Assembly: GCA_948144175.1 (NCBI GenBank)
Contig: CANXME010001453.1
Coordinates: 62,001 to 126,000, forward strand
From: Closterium sp. NIES-65
Taxonomy: Eukaryota > Streptophyta > Zygnematophyceae > Desmidiales > Closteriaceae
Length of the DNA stretch: 64,000 nucleotides
Reading direction: 5' to 3'
Positions 9,487 through 23,000 of the stretch are shown one piece after another. The notes beneath the pieces are model-generated. The model worked only from the letters and a program-made list of their open reading frames with translations, was not told the origin of the DNA and made no database searches. The position numbers and the translations under genes are program-made. Each line of letters starts with the position of its first letter. Positions within the stretch are counted from its first letter, which is position 1.

Positions 9487-12400
9487 ATGGACGAGGAGCT
9501 GTTGCTGCTGCAGCAGCAGTTCCAGGCGGCTCAGGAGGTGAAAGCAGCGACCAGGCTGTCGGAGAGGAACGTGGTGGAGCTGGTGTCCAAGCTCTCTGCC
9601 ATGGGGCTGCTGGGAGATGACTTGCTCTACTCGCTCAACGGCAAAGAGTACATCACACAGGTACAGACAGTACCCATCCATGGACTTTTGAGCCGACGCG
9701 GCTGTCGGAGCGGAATGTGGTGGAGCTGGTGTCCAAGCTCACCGCCATGGGGCTGCTGGGAGATGACTTGCTCTACTCGCTCAACGGCAAAGAGTACATC
9801 ACACAGGTACAGACAGTACCCATCCATGGACTTTTGAGCCGACGCGGCTGTCGGAGCGGAATGTGGTGGAGCTGGTGTCCAAGCTCACCGCCATGGGGCT
9901 GCTGGGAGATGACTTGCTGTACTCGCTCAACGGCAAAGAGTACATCACTCAGGTACAGACAGTACCCATCCATGGACTTTTGAGCCGACGCGGCTGTCGG
10001 AGCGGAATGTGGTGGAGCTGGTGTCCAAGCTCACCGCCATGGGGCTGCTGGGAGATGACTTGCTGTACTCGCTCAATGGGAAGGAGTACATCACGCAGGT
10101 ACAGTAGTTATGTGTTATCATACATGTACACTGTGTACATGCTATTTTCTACACCTATCTCACTGCCATGGGGCTGCTGGGGGACGACCTCCTGTACTCC
10201 CTCAATGGGAAGGAGTACATTACTCAGGTACAGTAATCATCTGCAGTGTGTAGTCTAATATGTATATATACTCTTATATATTATTAAACAAAGCTAGCTC
10301 ACGCACATCTGTAGTGTGGGGTGCAGGAAGAAATGCTGGAAGACGACTTGCTCTGCTGTATTCGGTGGATGGGAAAGAGTAGGCAGCAGCAGTCACAGGA
10401 TTATCCCATGAGAGCTCTTTGCTTCTTCTTCCCCCTCGCCTCTTCCCCCTCGCCTCTTCCCCTTTCCTCAGGAGCGCCTGCAGCAGGAGGTGGAGTGGAG
10501 GCACGGCAGCGTGGCAGGGAGGGAGTGTGGCAGGCAGCGTGGCAGGCAGCTATGTTGGAAAAGTCGCCAAAAACCATAAGCGCACTCCGTATAGTCGTTT
10601 ACGAATATACGGTGTACGCAAGTCGTACGTATATTCGTTGGCGAAAGTTCGGGCTGACCCGAAAAAAAACCAGATTTCAATAGTCGCGCACGAATTGCGA
10701 ATGTGCGACGCGACTCAAAATGTACGCACGTCCCATCCCAATTTGTACGCACGTCCCAACCACATTGTCACCCACACCTGTCAAAATGTGGGGACGTGGG
10801 AAAAATTGAACCGCACTGCACCCTATGCTATCGCGCGACTCCAACACACAAACACGATTGTCGTCAACCAGCGTAGGTGGTTCAACCACATCCTGGACTA
10901 TAAGGTAAGCTCTCATTCCCGTCATCTGTATTATCTCTCTCCTCGTTCATTCTCTCTCAACACTCCCGCTCACCTGCACTTGATGTCGACTCCTTCTGGT
11001 ACTCCCGCAAGTGCCACTAGTGAGGCTCCTAGTGTTTCGAATGACGCGACCATGACGGACGACGAGGATGTTCATGTGAACACCCATGTTATTTTTAAGC
11101 ATTTCCTTACCTCTACCGAAGGTACCTCGAATGGTCCTGAGCGTACTCTCCGCATATGCCGGCACTGCAAGCTTAACTTCGTAGGGGGCGCCTTCCGTTG
11201 CGCGCAACACATCACGCGCTGGAAAGGGCTGAAACGGAAGGACGTCCGTCTTTGCAAGGCGCCTATCCCTTCTGCTGACCGCGGCGCCGTCCGCGAATTG
11301 TACGAAGGCAAACACGCCCGCAGGGAAGGGAAGAAGAAGGCGGAGGATATGGCGATCGAGGCGTGTGCGGGTGGAGCGAAGAAGCAGTGCATCGAAGACT
11401 TCTACGGGGAAGGGGCGTCGTGTGCGAAGGAATCGGCAAACGACGCCATCTGCCTCATGTGGGCGGCACTTCACCTCCCGGAGCATCTCGCCGACCACCC
11501 TCTCTGGCGCAACGCTGTGCGCTGCATCACAGACGCGGGCCATAGCTACGTTCCCCCGAAGCGGCGGTATGTTGGTGGCGCCGGCCTTGCGCGCTGCTGC
11601 GAAAAGATCGAGAGGGGGCTCGCTCCCATCACTGCGAGCTGGAAGCGGGATGGCGTGACGATAGGCTCGGACATGATGACGGACAAAAGTGGCCGTCCCC
11701 AAGCCAACATCATGCTCATCAACGATTCCGGTGCAATGTTCACCGAAAGCATCGACTGTAAGTTGGAGACGAAGACGGGAGGTTACATTGCATCCGTTTT
11801 GCGCCCGATCATTGAGAAGGTGGGGCCCGCCAACATAGTTGCGTTATGCATGGATGGGGGCAGCAATTATGCGGCTGCATGTAGGGAACTCATGCTTGAG
11901 TATCCTCACATTGAGCATGTGCCGTGCGCTACTCACATCATGGATCTGCTCATAGAGGACGTTGGGAAAATGGATTGGACGAAGGACATTGTGGCTAAGG
12001 CGGGGGTGATTATTACCTTTGTGCGTGCCCACCATTTCACCAAAGGTTACATGCGAAGCCCGCAGGTGAAGGGAGGGAAGGGGAAGCAGGTGCTGAAGCC
12101 GGCGGGCACCAGATTTGGCACGCAATTCATCGCGGTGCAGCGGCTTTGCGAGGTGCGGAGTGCATTGACGCAGATGGTGCTGAGCCCGGAGTGGCAGGCT
12201 TGGGCGAAGGGGAGGAAGCCGCCGGTCGAGCCCTTCGAAACCATGATCATGGATGCCGTGTGGTGGAAAGGTGCGGAGTTCTTCGTCGCCCTCCTGAAGA
12301 TCCCCTTTGTCGTCATGCGCAAGACCGACTCGACGGCCAAGGGCATGATGGGCAGGATGTACGATCTGATGCTGCAGCTCACGGAAGACATCAATGCGAA

Positions 12401-15150
12401 GCTGGAGGAGGAGGAGGCGGGATTGGTGCTGTCCAGCAGTGAACGCACGGAGGTGACCAACATCGTCCAAAAGCGCTGGGACCATAGCATGGCGTGTGCC
12501 ATGCACGTGGTTGGCCGGATCCTCAACCCGGTCAACCAAGAGGAAGGCATCTTCCGCACCGACCTGGAGTGTACTCGCGTCTTCAAAGCGTTTGTCGCTC
12601 GTCACTACGCAGGGCGGACCGTCACGCGCAAGGATGGCGAGGAGCTGCGCGCATCCCACGTCATCCAGGACGGCCTGACGGCATTCAACACCCTTCAGGG
12701 GAGCTTCGGCCTACCCGACGCCATCTCTGACCGTGAGCTCGTGAAGGCCGGTAAGAAGACGGCCGTCCAGTGGTGGACGTGGCACGGGACAGAGCACCCC
12801 GAGCTGACAACGCTCGCTTGCCGCGTTCTCTCTCAGCCAGTGTCCGCATCGGCGTGTGAGAGGAACTGGGCAGTGTGGGAATCGATCCACACTGCCAAGC
12901 GCAACAGGTTGGGGTCCGAGAAGTGTCGGGACCTCGTGTATGTTGCGCACAATTGGAACATTGTGCGCAACTGGCACAAGGGGGCTGAGGGGGTGACGGT
13001 TCTCCCGGGGAACATCCCTGAGGCCTCCCTGCCGGAAGGGTACAATGAGGTTCTGGAGGAGGATGAGGAGGAGGGGGAGGAGGATGAGCTGGAAGATGAG
13101 TACAAGTAGAGGAGGAAGGAAGGGACGGGGGGAGTGGAGGGTGGGAGTAGGGGGTGGGGTAGGAGAGATGCATGTTGCTTGCTTAGAGTAGTTGAGAATG
13201 TAAGGTTTTTTCAATATATGAAATTCGGTAAAACCACCACTCCCCCCCCCCCTCCTTCGGCGGTTTTTTTCGTCTGCCCGGTAAAAACCTTTTGCTGCCC
13301 GGGCAGCGTACTTTCTGCGACTTTCAAAGTCACTCACGAAGCGCATAACGCACTATACGCAAGCGTATATACGCTTGCGTATAATGCGCTGGGCGCGACT
13401 TTTCCAACATAGGCAGGCAGTGTGGCAGGCACGGTATTTTACAACGTCAGTAAGACTTTTCTGCATATCACTGTCCCTCCTCACTTCCCCTTTTCCAGGA
13501 GCGACTGCAGCAGGAGGTGGAGGAGGAGGTGCGGCGACGTGGCAGAGTGTCATTGGTGGACCTGGGCACGCTGCTCAACGTTGATTTGTTCTATTGTGAA
13601 CGGGCGGCGAAGAACATTCTGGAGAATGCCAAGACACAGGAGCAGCCATGGGTATGTGATTAGGAACATGTACCTGCTGTGTGTTGTGCGTTGGTGTTGT
13701 GCTGCGGTGTTGTGCTGCGGTGTGGGAACGCTGCTGAAAGTGGGTTTGTCTGTTGCTGTGGTGAACAGGCGGCAATGACCAGTAGTCTAGTTAGACCTCA
13801 GAGGATGCCACGTCACAGGCTGTGCCCCATTCACCACCTTTGACCCCTTTTGCCCTTTTTCAACCCTTTTTGGCCCCCTTTGGCTCTTTGATCGTGAGCA
13901 GGTGCAGCTGGTGCAGGGCGAGCTGATCACACATGACCACTGGGACGGGGTGGGTGGCAGACGAGGTGGATGGAGATGCAGGCCTGACCAGCCCGCACAC
14001 ACCCAAGCATTCACCACACATATGAGCATTCACTACGTATCCTCCCCTCCCTTGCTCGTGAGCAGGTGCAACTGGTGCAGGGCGAGCTGATCACGCATGA
14101 CTACTGGGACGGGGTGGCGGACGAGGTGGATGCCGCCCTGCAGGAGAGCGGACAGGTGGCGGTCTCTGATTTGGCGATGCGCTTCAACGTGGGCGCGGAG
14201 CTCATGGCTTCCATTCTCTCATCGCGCCTGGGATCACGGGTGGGTGCCGTTTGGGGTTTGAGGGGTGTGGGGTTTATTGCGGGGTTCTGGGCTATGCGTC
14301 TCTGTGCCTGTGCGTTAACGTGGGCGCAGACTGCATGGCATCGAATCTTATTCTTTCCCTTCCCCCACCTTCGTACTGCAGATTCCACGGCAGACAGACA
14401 CACATGTGAGAGCACCATGTCATGTGAGTGTCCGCCAGTACTTCACAGGTGCTCCATGTGAGAGTTGCTGAGAGAGCAGCTGCCAGGGCTCTTATCAAAT
14501 CCTGGATTTTGTCATCCGACTCCCCCCCTCCCTCTCCTCCCCCCCCCACCCTTTCCTTCCCTTTTCCAGATCCATGGCACCATGAGCAGTGGCCAGCTGT
14601 TCACACGCGGCGCACACATGGCATGGGTGGGAGCCCTGTTGATGAGAGCCGCACCATAGGCTCTTTCCAAGGCTTCAGTTCAGTACCCACCCCGACTCCC
14701 CCCCTCCCCACCCCCTCCCCCCCATCTTCTTCCATATCCACGGGACCATGAGAGGCTGCCAGCTCTTCACAGGTGCGCACATGGCTCGGTTGGGAGTTTT
14801 ACAGCTTCTTTAAATGCCACAATGAACACCTGACTCTTCCCCTCCTCCCCCCTGCCTTTTCCAGATCCACGGCACCATGAGCGGCGGGCAGCTATTCACC
14901 GGCGCGCACATGGCTCGCATGCGCGCTGCTGTGAGAGGGGCAGCCCGCGCTCTTACCGAGGCTGCTAATATGGCGGATATCTGGCCGTCTGTGGTGCGGG
15001 AGCTGGGGAGGGACTATGGGAGGGAGTATGGGGATGGGACGGAGGTGAGGCGGGCAGGCATGGATGCTTCTGCTGCTGCTGCTGGTTCTGGTGGTGCTGC
15101 TGCCGCTGCTGCTGCAGGTGGTAGTGGTGTTGGTATTGGTGATGGCGCTG

Positions 15151-15186
<36 letters not shown>

Positions 15187-16925
15187 GCAGTGGTAAAGCA
15201 GATGCAGTGGGGGCAGCACAAGTGACAGGAGGTGGTAGCAAGGAAGAATCCGCAGGGGGGGCAGAAGCAGGAGGGACAGGCCGAGGGGGAGTTGGCGCAG
15301 GGGGAGGAGGGGGGGGAGGAGGCGCAGGGGGGAAGGCTGAAGCAGTGGGGGCGGCAGAGGCGGCGCTGTTTGCGCGGGTGTTTGGGGAGTGTGTGGCGGA
15401 GGGGGAGGTGCGGGGGAGCAGCAAGGGTGGTGGCACGGGGTGGGTGCCGGAGATATTCGCCCAGCTGCAGCGGCAGAGCGTCGAGGCATTCTTCTCGCAG
15501 GTCAGTCAGGTCTTCTATTGCTCGTCCCCTTGTCTTGTCATATGCTGGCGAGGGAGGGGGGGGGCAGCAGCAGCAGTGGGTGCCGGAGATATTCGCCCAG
15601 CTGCAGCGGCAGAGCGTAGAGTCCTTCTTTTCGCAGGTGACTCGGCTGTGCCGTTTTTGGTCCATTCTGGGAATTGGGAAGTGAGGTTAGAGAGGTGAGG
15701 GGCAGCAGCAAGGTAGTGGGAGGGAGTGAGTCCCTCCATCATTCCCCTTCACTCCCTCCCTCTCCTCTCTTGTCCCATCTCCCGCCATCTCCACCCCTCC
15801 ACTCCATACACCTCTCCACCCCTCAGAACGCCTTCATAACCTTCTCCGCAGTGCGTCAGCTGGGCATCCCCTAGACACGGCAGTACCTTTAGTCGCTGTT
15901 TCCCAACTAGAGCAGTACCTGGAGTCGCTGTTTCCTGACAAGAGCAGCGCGCCACTACTCCACTACACTTGCCCACCCTCTCCTCACTCATACCATTTCC
16001 ATGCCATCTCCACCTCTCCATTCACCCCTCCACGCCTTCATAACTTTCTCCACTATGCTGCGCGGCAGCTGGGCATCCCCCACCCCCAGCCCCGGCAGTA
16101 CCTCGAGTCTCTCTTCATCATTCCCCTTCACTCCCTCCCACTCCTCTTGGCCCATCCCGTTTCCTCCCGGCCCTTTCACGAACCCCTCTACCCCTCAGAA
16201 CGCCTTCATAACGTTCTCCGCAGTGCGGCAGCTGGGCATTCCCCAGCCACGGCAGTACCTTTAGTCACTGTTTCCCAACAAGAGCAGCGCACTGCTGACC
16301 TTCTCCAGTCCACATATACTCACTCTTCACACCATTTCGATGCCATCTCCACCCCGCCACACATCCCTCCACCTTTCAGAACGCCTTCATAACTTTCTCC
16401 GCTGTGCGGCAGCTGGGCATTCCCCAGCCGCGGCAGTACCTGGAGTCGCTGTTTCCCGACAAGAGCAGCGCGTTGCTGCTGGACTCGACACTTGTCCACT
16501 CCTCATTGGTGCATCAGCTGGACGCTGCTGTGGAAGAGGCGATTGCAGCAAAGTCATGGTAAGTGTGCTGATGGCATGGGGGTTGCTGTTGAGGTGCCGG
16601 GGAAGACAGAGAATAAAAAACGAAAAGCAAACAAACAAACACATGCACACATACACACGCATGCACACACGCACACGCGCGCACACACACGCACACACAC
16701 ACGCACACACGCACACACACACGCACACACGCACGCGCGTCCACACACACACACCCACACACACACTCACACACATACACACACCCACGCACGCACGCAC
16801 ACATACACACATTCACACACACACACCCACACCCACACACACACATACACACACACACACGCACGCACACACGCGCAGACATGCACACACGCACGCGCGT
16901 GCGCGCACACACACACACACACCCA

Positions 16926-17013
<88 letters not shown>

Positions 17014-20000
17014 TGCTTCTGGACTTGACATTTGTCCGCTCCTCATTGGTGCATCAGCTGGATGCTGCTGTGGAAGAGGCGATTGCAGCAAAGTCATGGT
17101 GGGTGCGTCGCGTTGGTGGCATGGTAAGAAGTGTGTGCTGGACGTGCAGGGGTTGCGCATTGCTGTAATTAGCCTGCATTCATCGACGTGTCTTCCTCCC
17201 TCACCACTTGCCTCTAGGCTCTCGCCTCTCTCCGCCACCTGCTTGCGTTTCGCCCCTGCTTTGATCACCTGCTTTGCCCACCTGTGTCAGCTCTACCCTG
17301 TGCTACACAAAGCATTCAATGTTCCCACTTCTTTCTTTGATGCCTCTCCCGTCCTCTCCATGTGTGAAGACTTGACATCTCAAAAGAAAATCCCCGACCC
17401 CTTTCCCTGCATGCATTCCCCCTCTCTCCCTCCTTCCCCTGCAGGTGCGATGCAGCAACAGCCCTCCCCCCAGCGCGTTCTCCCTCTGCCTGCGCCCACC
17501 TGCTGCAGCTCTGCCCCGTGCTGCTCAGAGATTCAGTATCCCGTCTCCTCCCCTCCACTCCCCCTTCCTCTCCTTGTCTCCGTCCCTCCAGGTGCGATGC
17601 AGCAACAGCCCTCCCCCCAGCGCTCTCTCCCTCCGACTGTGCCCACTTGCTGCAGCTCTGCCCTGTGCTGCTCAGAGCACAGAAGGCTGCCGCCCTTGCT
17701 GCTGCCAGTACTGCTGCCAGCGGTGCTGGTGCTGTTGGAGAAGGGCAGGGGTTGGATGGGGCAGAGGTGTATGGCGATACCTGCGTGGTCTCGTCCGCTC
17801 TGCTGCAGGTATGCATGTGTGTTTTTTGAGAATTCTTAAAGGACAGACTCAGCATGTGTGCATGCTGTGCGGAGTGCAAGCTGTGCTGCTGCCAGTGCTG
17901 GTAGAAGGCAGGTGGTGGTGTTGGTGGTGCTGCTGGTGCTACTGGTGCTGCTGGTGCAGAGGGGCAGGGGTTGGATGGGGCGGACGTGTATGGTGATACC
18001 TGCGTGGTCTCGTCTGCTCTGCTGCAGGTAAGCATGTGTGCATGCTGTGCGGGGCGTAATCTATGCTGCTCAGAGCACAGTGTCACAGAACATAAAGGTA
18101 AAAGCATTATGTTCTGTTACATGCTTGTGAGGTGTAGAGGGGTGTAGCTTGTAGTATTCAGTTTCAGCGAGGGTTGGTTGGGTTCTGGAGGGTGACGTGA
18201 AGTTGGTAGAATAGGGCACTGCTGGGTACAAAGGGGTTGGATTCAGAAAGCCTCGAGAGACAGGAAATCAGGATCAGCCAATCCAAGGCCCAGGCGACTC
18301 GAGCCCAATTCACTCGCCAAGAAATTGGCAACACGGGTGAGGGTGAATAAAGTAGCCTAGGGTAGCAATCGCATCCCTGTTCTCTCGTTTGTTTGCCTAA
18401 AATAGTGGATTTACGTTGCCGTTCTAACGCTACAGCAGCTAGGTGACTAGGCCACTAAGGGCAGCCATCGTGTGGGAGCCAGAATCTCTCACAAACGAGA
18501 GAACAGCTTTGGCGGTATGGACTGCCACGAGCTGCGTTGGCAGCAGATGGACTCGCGTCGGGAGTTTTCACCGTCGCGGAGGATGCGCTCATTGGAGCGC
18601 GGGAGATCGCGGACGCGTTCGCCACGGAGGACGGCGTACCGCGCGGATGGGGGCTCACCCATACGAGGGCGACGGGGAGGAAGCCAGGGCGATCCGCATG
18701 TGAAGGCAGAGCCCAGGCCTCGTCCGTCCAGAAGTGATCCTTGGAATCTGGCAGGTGGCCAGCAAGGAGCGGGAGAAGGGCGTCATGACGACGCGGATAT
18801 GACGGACTCGCCGGAATCAGCAAGGAAGGCTGACGACGAGGGAGATTGCGAAGGTGTCACCACTGCGCGGGGCGGCGGGGAACAACGCCTAGGCAGGGAG
18901 GAGGCAGATCTGCAGAATCGAGGTGCAGAAGAGCGTAATAGCGACGCGGAAAAAGATCCTGCATTAGAGGGGATGTGTGAAGAAGGCAGAGTGAGGTGTC
19001 GAGGGAACACGGCGGCGGATTGCTCGCCGGACGACAGGCGCAAGGGAAGCGCGAGGCGCCGCGAGAGTGCGGATGCAGCTGGTGCGATGGACGAAACAGA
19101 TGGGAGTGGCGAAAGGCTTCATGGCAGCGGGGATGCAGCTGGTGCGACGGACGAAAACGAAATGGGTGGGAATGGCGCGAGGCGCCGCGGAGAAGAACAG
19201 GCGGATGCGAAAGAGGACAATCTGCAAAGCGATGGCAGAGATGGACGCGAAACACGCGGATGTGTAATGGAAGAAGATCGTTCGGCGAACGAGATGCGCG
19301 GGGGTGGCGCGCGGCGCCACGAGGACATGGCAGCAGATCGCGCGCGAGAAGAGATGCGCGAGGGAAGAGCGAGGCGCCGCGGGAGCATGAATGCAGATCG
19401 TTCTGCTGGCGAAATGCGCGGGGGTGCGAGGCGCCGCGGGGGTGCGGATGCAGCCGGTTCGACTGACGGAATGCGCGGGAATGACACGAGACGCTGCGGG
19501 AGCACGGATGCAGACAGTTCGGCGGGCGAAATGCCTGAGAATGGCGCAAGGCGCCGCGGGAGCACGGATGCAGACAGTTCGGCGGGCGAAATGCCTGAGA
19601 ATGGCGCAAGGCGCCGCGGGAGCGCGGATGCGGATCGCTCGCCAGGCAGGCTGCGCGGAAGTAACGCGAGGCGCGGTGAAGGCAAGGAGACTGAGCACGC
19701 GCCAGGAGCCAGCCGTGAGGAAGAAAGGAGGCGGGACGTGCAGGCGGGAGTGTATAGCTCGCCTGAGCCAAGACGCGGACATGAGCGCAGGAGGCGCATG
19801 GCGTTGGGCGGATGGCGATCACCAGAGCAAGGGGGAGAAGGAAGTGAGCACGCCCACGAGAGGAGGCGCGCGCGGCGCTCGCGTGCACGGCACCGGACGG
19901 AGGAGAGGGAAGCACGTGTTAACGGCAGTGTGTGTTGGTGGCAGTACATCACGGGTGCAGATGCAAGAACACACCGGAAAGGAGTAGACGAGTACCCATG

Positions 20001-23000
20001 CGCGGGAGCGGGGTTGGTGCAGGATCCTGTCGGAGAGGCAAGGGGGAGGCAGGAGAGAGAGATAAACAGGAGAAGGGGTGAGTAAGAGCGCTGCTGGCGA
20101 GAGGTGTCCCCAGGGAAGGACCCGGGAAGTGACAAAGGAAGAGGAAGAGAGGATCATGAGCGCCGAGGAGCAGGCGGACGAGGGAGACGTTGTGAAGGAG
20201 AGTCCCTTGAGAGGAAGGAGTGGAGGGAGAAGATGAGAAGGAGTGATGAGGAGCTGCGTGAAGAGAAGGAACATGAGTACAGTGAAGAGAAGGAACATGA
20301 GTACAGTGAAGAAGAGGACTATGGGTATGATCTGGAACGGCGCCGACGCGGGAAGCCGGAGTGGCGGGAGAAGAAGTCATGCCCTGAAGAAAGAGAGGGG
20401 TACAGGGGAAGGCGAGAAGGGCGAATGGAACCTGGAGCGGGGGTGAGGGAGAAGCAGGACCTGAGCGGACAGAGGAAGAGAGGTGACAAGCAGCACATGC
20501 GACGGGAGGGGATGCACAAGTATGAAACAGAGAGCGGGGAAGAGGAAGAGAGTGACAGGCGGGCACGCCATGGATCAAGACAAAGGAAGGAAAGCTGGGA
20601 AGAATATATCCCTGGAAGGAGAGAAGGGCTTAGGAGCAGGCAAGAAGAACGGAGAGAGTTTCGTGAGAGAGAGGACCAGCAGCAGCGGGAAAGGAGGAAG
20701 CGAGAAGGGCGATTCCAGGATTATTCGCCTGAGAGGAGAGAAAGGCGATGGGGGGAAGCAGGCGGGCGAAGAGAGGCTCACGAGGAGGAGCAGAGAAGGA
20801 GTCCGAGTCCGAGGGGCCCCAGGAGGCCACGGCAGACAGGAGAAGGATCTAGCGAAGCCAGAGGTGCTAGAGAAGGGATAGACAGGGTGCTGTGTGGGAC
20901 AAGCACAGGCAGCAGGGGAATGAGGGAGCACAGAGGAGAAGTTAGCCGCGCGGAGCGAGGAGCAACGGGAACCTGGGACTCAGGGAGATGGGGCATGCAG
21001 GCGCCACCACAAGTAGAGGTGCCAGTGCGTTTCACGGGGATGGAGGGACAAGCACTAATCTAAAGAATTATCTGATGCAGATTGGGAATGTCAAGTACAG
21101 GTGCGATCGGAGTGGGATGGACCCCATCGACTTCTTTTTGAGTTTGCCGAACACTTTGGGTGGGGAAGCAGAAACATTGTATCGCATGAAGATGCATGAG
21201 TGGCTGAGGAGGGCAGAGGAGGATGGGGACGACCCTACGTCACTGTTCCTGGAGCGGCTGCGCAAGCAATTCCCAGGACACACGGCAGCGCGAATCAGGG
21301 AGTTTCAGGACTTCAAACGCAGGAAGGATGAGTCGTTGCTGACGTATTATGGGCGGCTCATGAACCTGGCCGAGGATGTGGTGTGTACCGACAGCAGCAT
21401 GCTGATTAGTAAGTTCCTGGCAGGATTGGACGACGGGCTGGCCGGAGGACTGAAAATGAGAGTATACGAGCTGGGGGCAGAAGCAAGCCTGGAGGAAGTG
21501 TTTGAGCTAACAGAAAAGGTGGAGCTGGCACAGAGGCGTTATGAGGCATACCTGCCAACAGTGGCTGAGAAGATGTGACCCACCTGGGCGGCAGCAATGA
21601 TACTGGGGGTGGGAGGCGGAGAGGAGCAGCAATATGAGAGAAGGACAGACACGAAGACCTGCTACAGGTGTGGACAGCCAGGACATGTAAGATTGAATTG
21701 CAAGAACTGCGACGTGTGTGGGAAACCAGGGCACCGCCGTCAGAACTGCCCTGACGCGCCAACCTGTGAAGTGTGTGGGAAGAGGGGGCATCAGCAGAAG
21801 GACTGCTATCAGAGGACTGGGGGAGCAAGGAGGTCACAAGAGGAGATAGAAACACAGATAGGAAGGCTGCGGGCTCAGCTGCAGGCTTTGGGAGGCAAGA
21901 AGGAGAAAGAACCAGGAGTGTACGCGAGGGAAGAGGAAGAGGAGGAAGAGGAGCATGAGCCAGAGCACTCCTGTGCGGTGCTGCGTCGCCATGAAAACCT
22001 GGGGTGGAGCAGTGGGGGCAGGGACGGACGAAGGAAGCAAGTGAGTAAGGTGGGGGCATGGGTGTGTGTGCAAGTAACACCAGAAACGGAAGAAAAGGAC
22101 AAGAAGGTGGGGGCATGGGCGGATGAACCGGTAGCGGTAGGCACGGAAGGGAAGGACGAGAAGGTGGGGGCATGGGCGGATGAACCGGTAGCGGTAGGCG
22201 CGGAAGGGAAGGACGAGAAGGTGGGGGCATGGGCAGCAGCAGAAGGGGAGGAGAAGGACGAGAAGGAGGGGGCAGGGGCGTGTGAACTGGTAGCAGCCGG
22301 TGCGGAAGAAAAGGACGAGCAGGTGGGGGCATGGGAGTGTGCACCAGCAGCAGCAGAAGCAGAGGAGAAGGACGAGCAAGTGGGGGCATGGGTGTGTGCA
22401 CCAGCAGCAGCAGAAGCAGAGGAGAAGGACGAGCAAGTGGGGGCAGGAGCGTGTGTAACAGCAGCAGCGGAAGCAGAAGAAAAGGACGAGAAGGTGGGGG
22501 CGGGTGTGTGTGTAACAGCAGCAGCGAAGGCAGAGGAAAAGGAAGAGCAGGTGGGGGCGGGAGCGTGTGTACCTGCAGTAGCAGAGGCAGAATGGAAGGA
22601 CGAGAAGGTGGGGGCACGACCGTGTGTACTAAAGGCAGAGAAGCAAGTGCAGGGAAGTATGAGGGCGGAGCAGCATGTGAGGAAGCTGAGGGAAGAACGT
22701 ACGGAGCTGCTGGGGGAGAAAATGGTAAAAGAAGCCGTGAGAGGAGCTGAGACGGGTGTGAGGAGCATAAAAGTAGGGATGGCGTGCGACTGGGGGACAG
22801 GAGACCTACGGGTAGGAGGATGGGAAGGTCCAGTGTGGGACAAAGCCCAGGAGCAAGAGGAAGCAGAGAGGGAGAGCAAGGAAGTGGGGGCATGGGAGTG
22901 CCTGCCTGTGGGGGAAGAAAGGCAGCATACAATGGAAAATGCGACGAGTCAGGAAGCAGAAGAGGCCGTGAAGACGGTAAGGTGGATTAAGGGAGGAACA

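Larger units (their letters stand above)
10550..13412 (+). mobile_element. Complete hAT DNA transposon inserted in UFL1 intron 1
   Basis: The 2863-base element starts CTATGTTGGAAAAGTCGC and ends with the exact reverse complement, giving 18-bp perfect terminal inverted repeats. It is flanked by the perfect 8-bp duplication GCAGGCAG (10542-10549 and 13413-13420), the length made by hAT transposases. Subterminal hairpins include a 30-base perfect palindrome at 13354-13383 and an 11-bp inverted repeat around 10604-10640. The single gene inside has an uninterrupted frame, so the element may be autonomous. It lies in the same orientation as UFL1. Confidence 0.95.

Noticed and set aside
9583-10232. 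146-bp array as a satellite or regulatory cluster
   Set aside because: Each unit is the exon 1 end plus donor; junction duplication explains it fully.
13110-13170. G-quadruplex regulatory element after the transposase stop
   Set aside because: G-rich but irregular; no evidence beyond composition.
16340-17839. 499-residue His/Thr-rich ORF
   Set aside because: Most of it is translated CA microsatellite and intron sequence; UFL1 uses other frames here.
18079-18380. 5' LTR of the gag element
   Set aside because: No matching sequence was found near 23367-23574, so an LTR cannot be claimed.
18857-20135. Long minus-strand ORFs of 272-352 residues
   Set aside because: Antisense shadows of the Arg/Glu-rich gag-like ORF; no domain.
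21406-22932. 508-residue minus-strand Pro/Leu-rich ORF
   Set aside because: Antisense of the zinc-knuckle ORF and its repeats.
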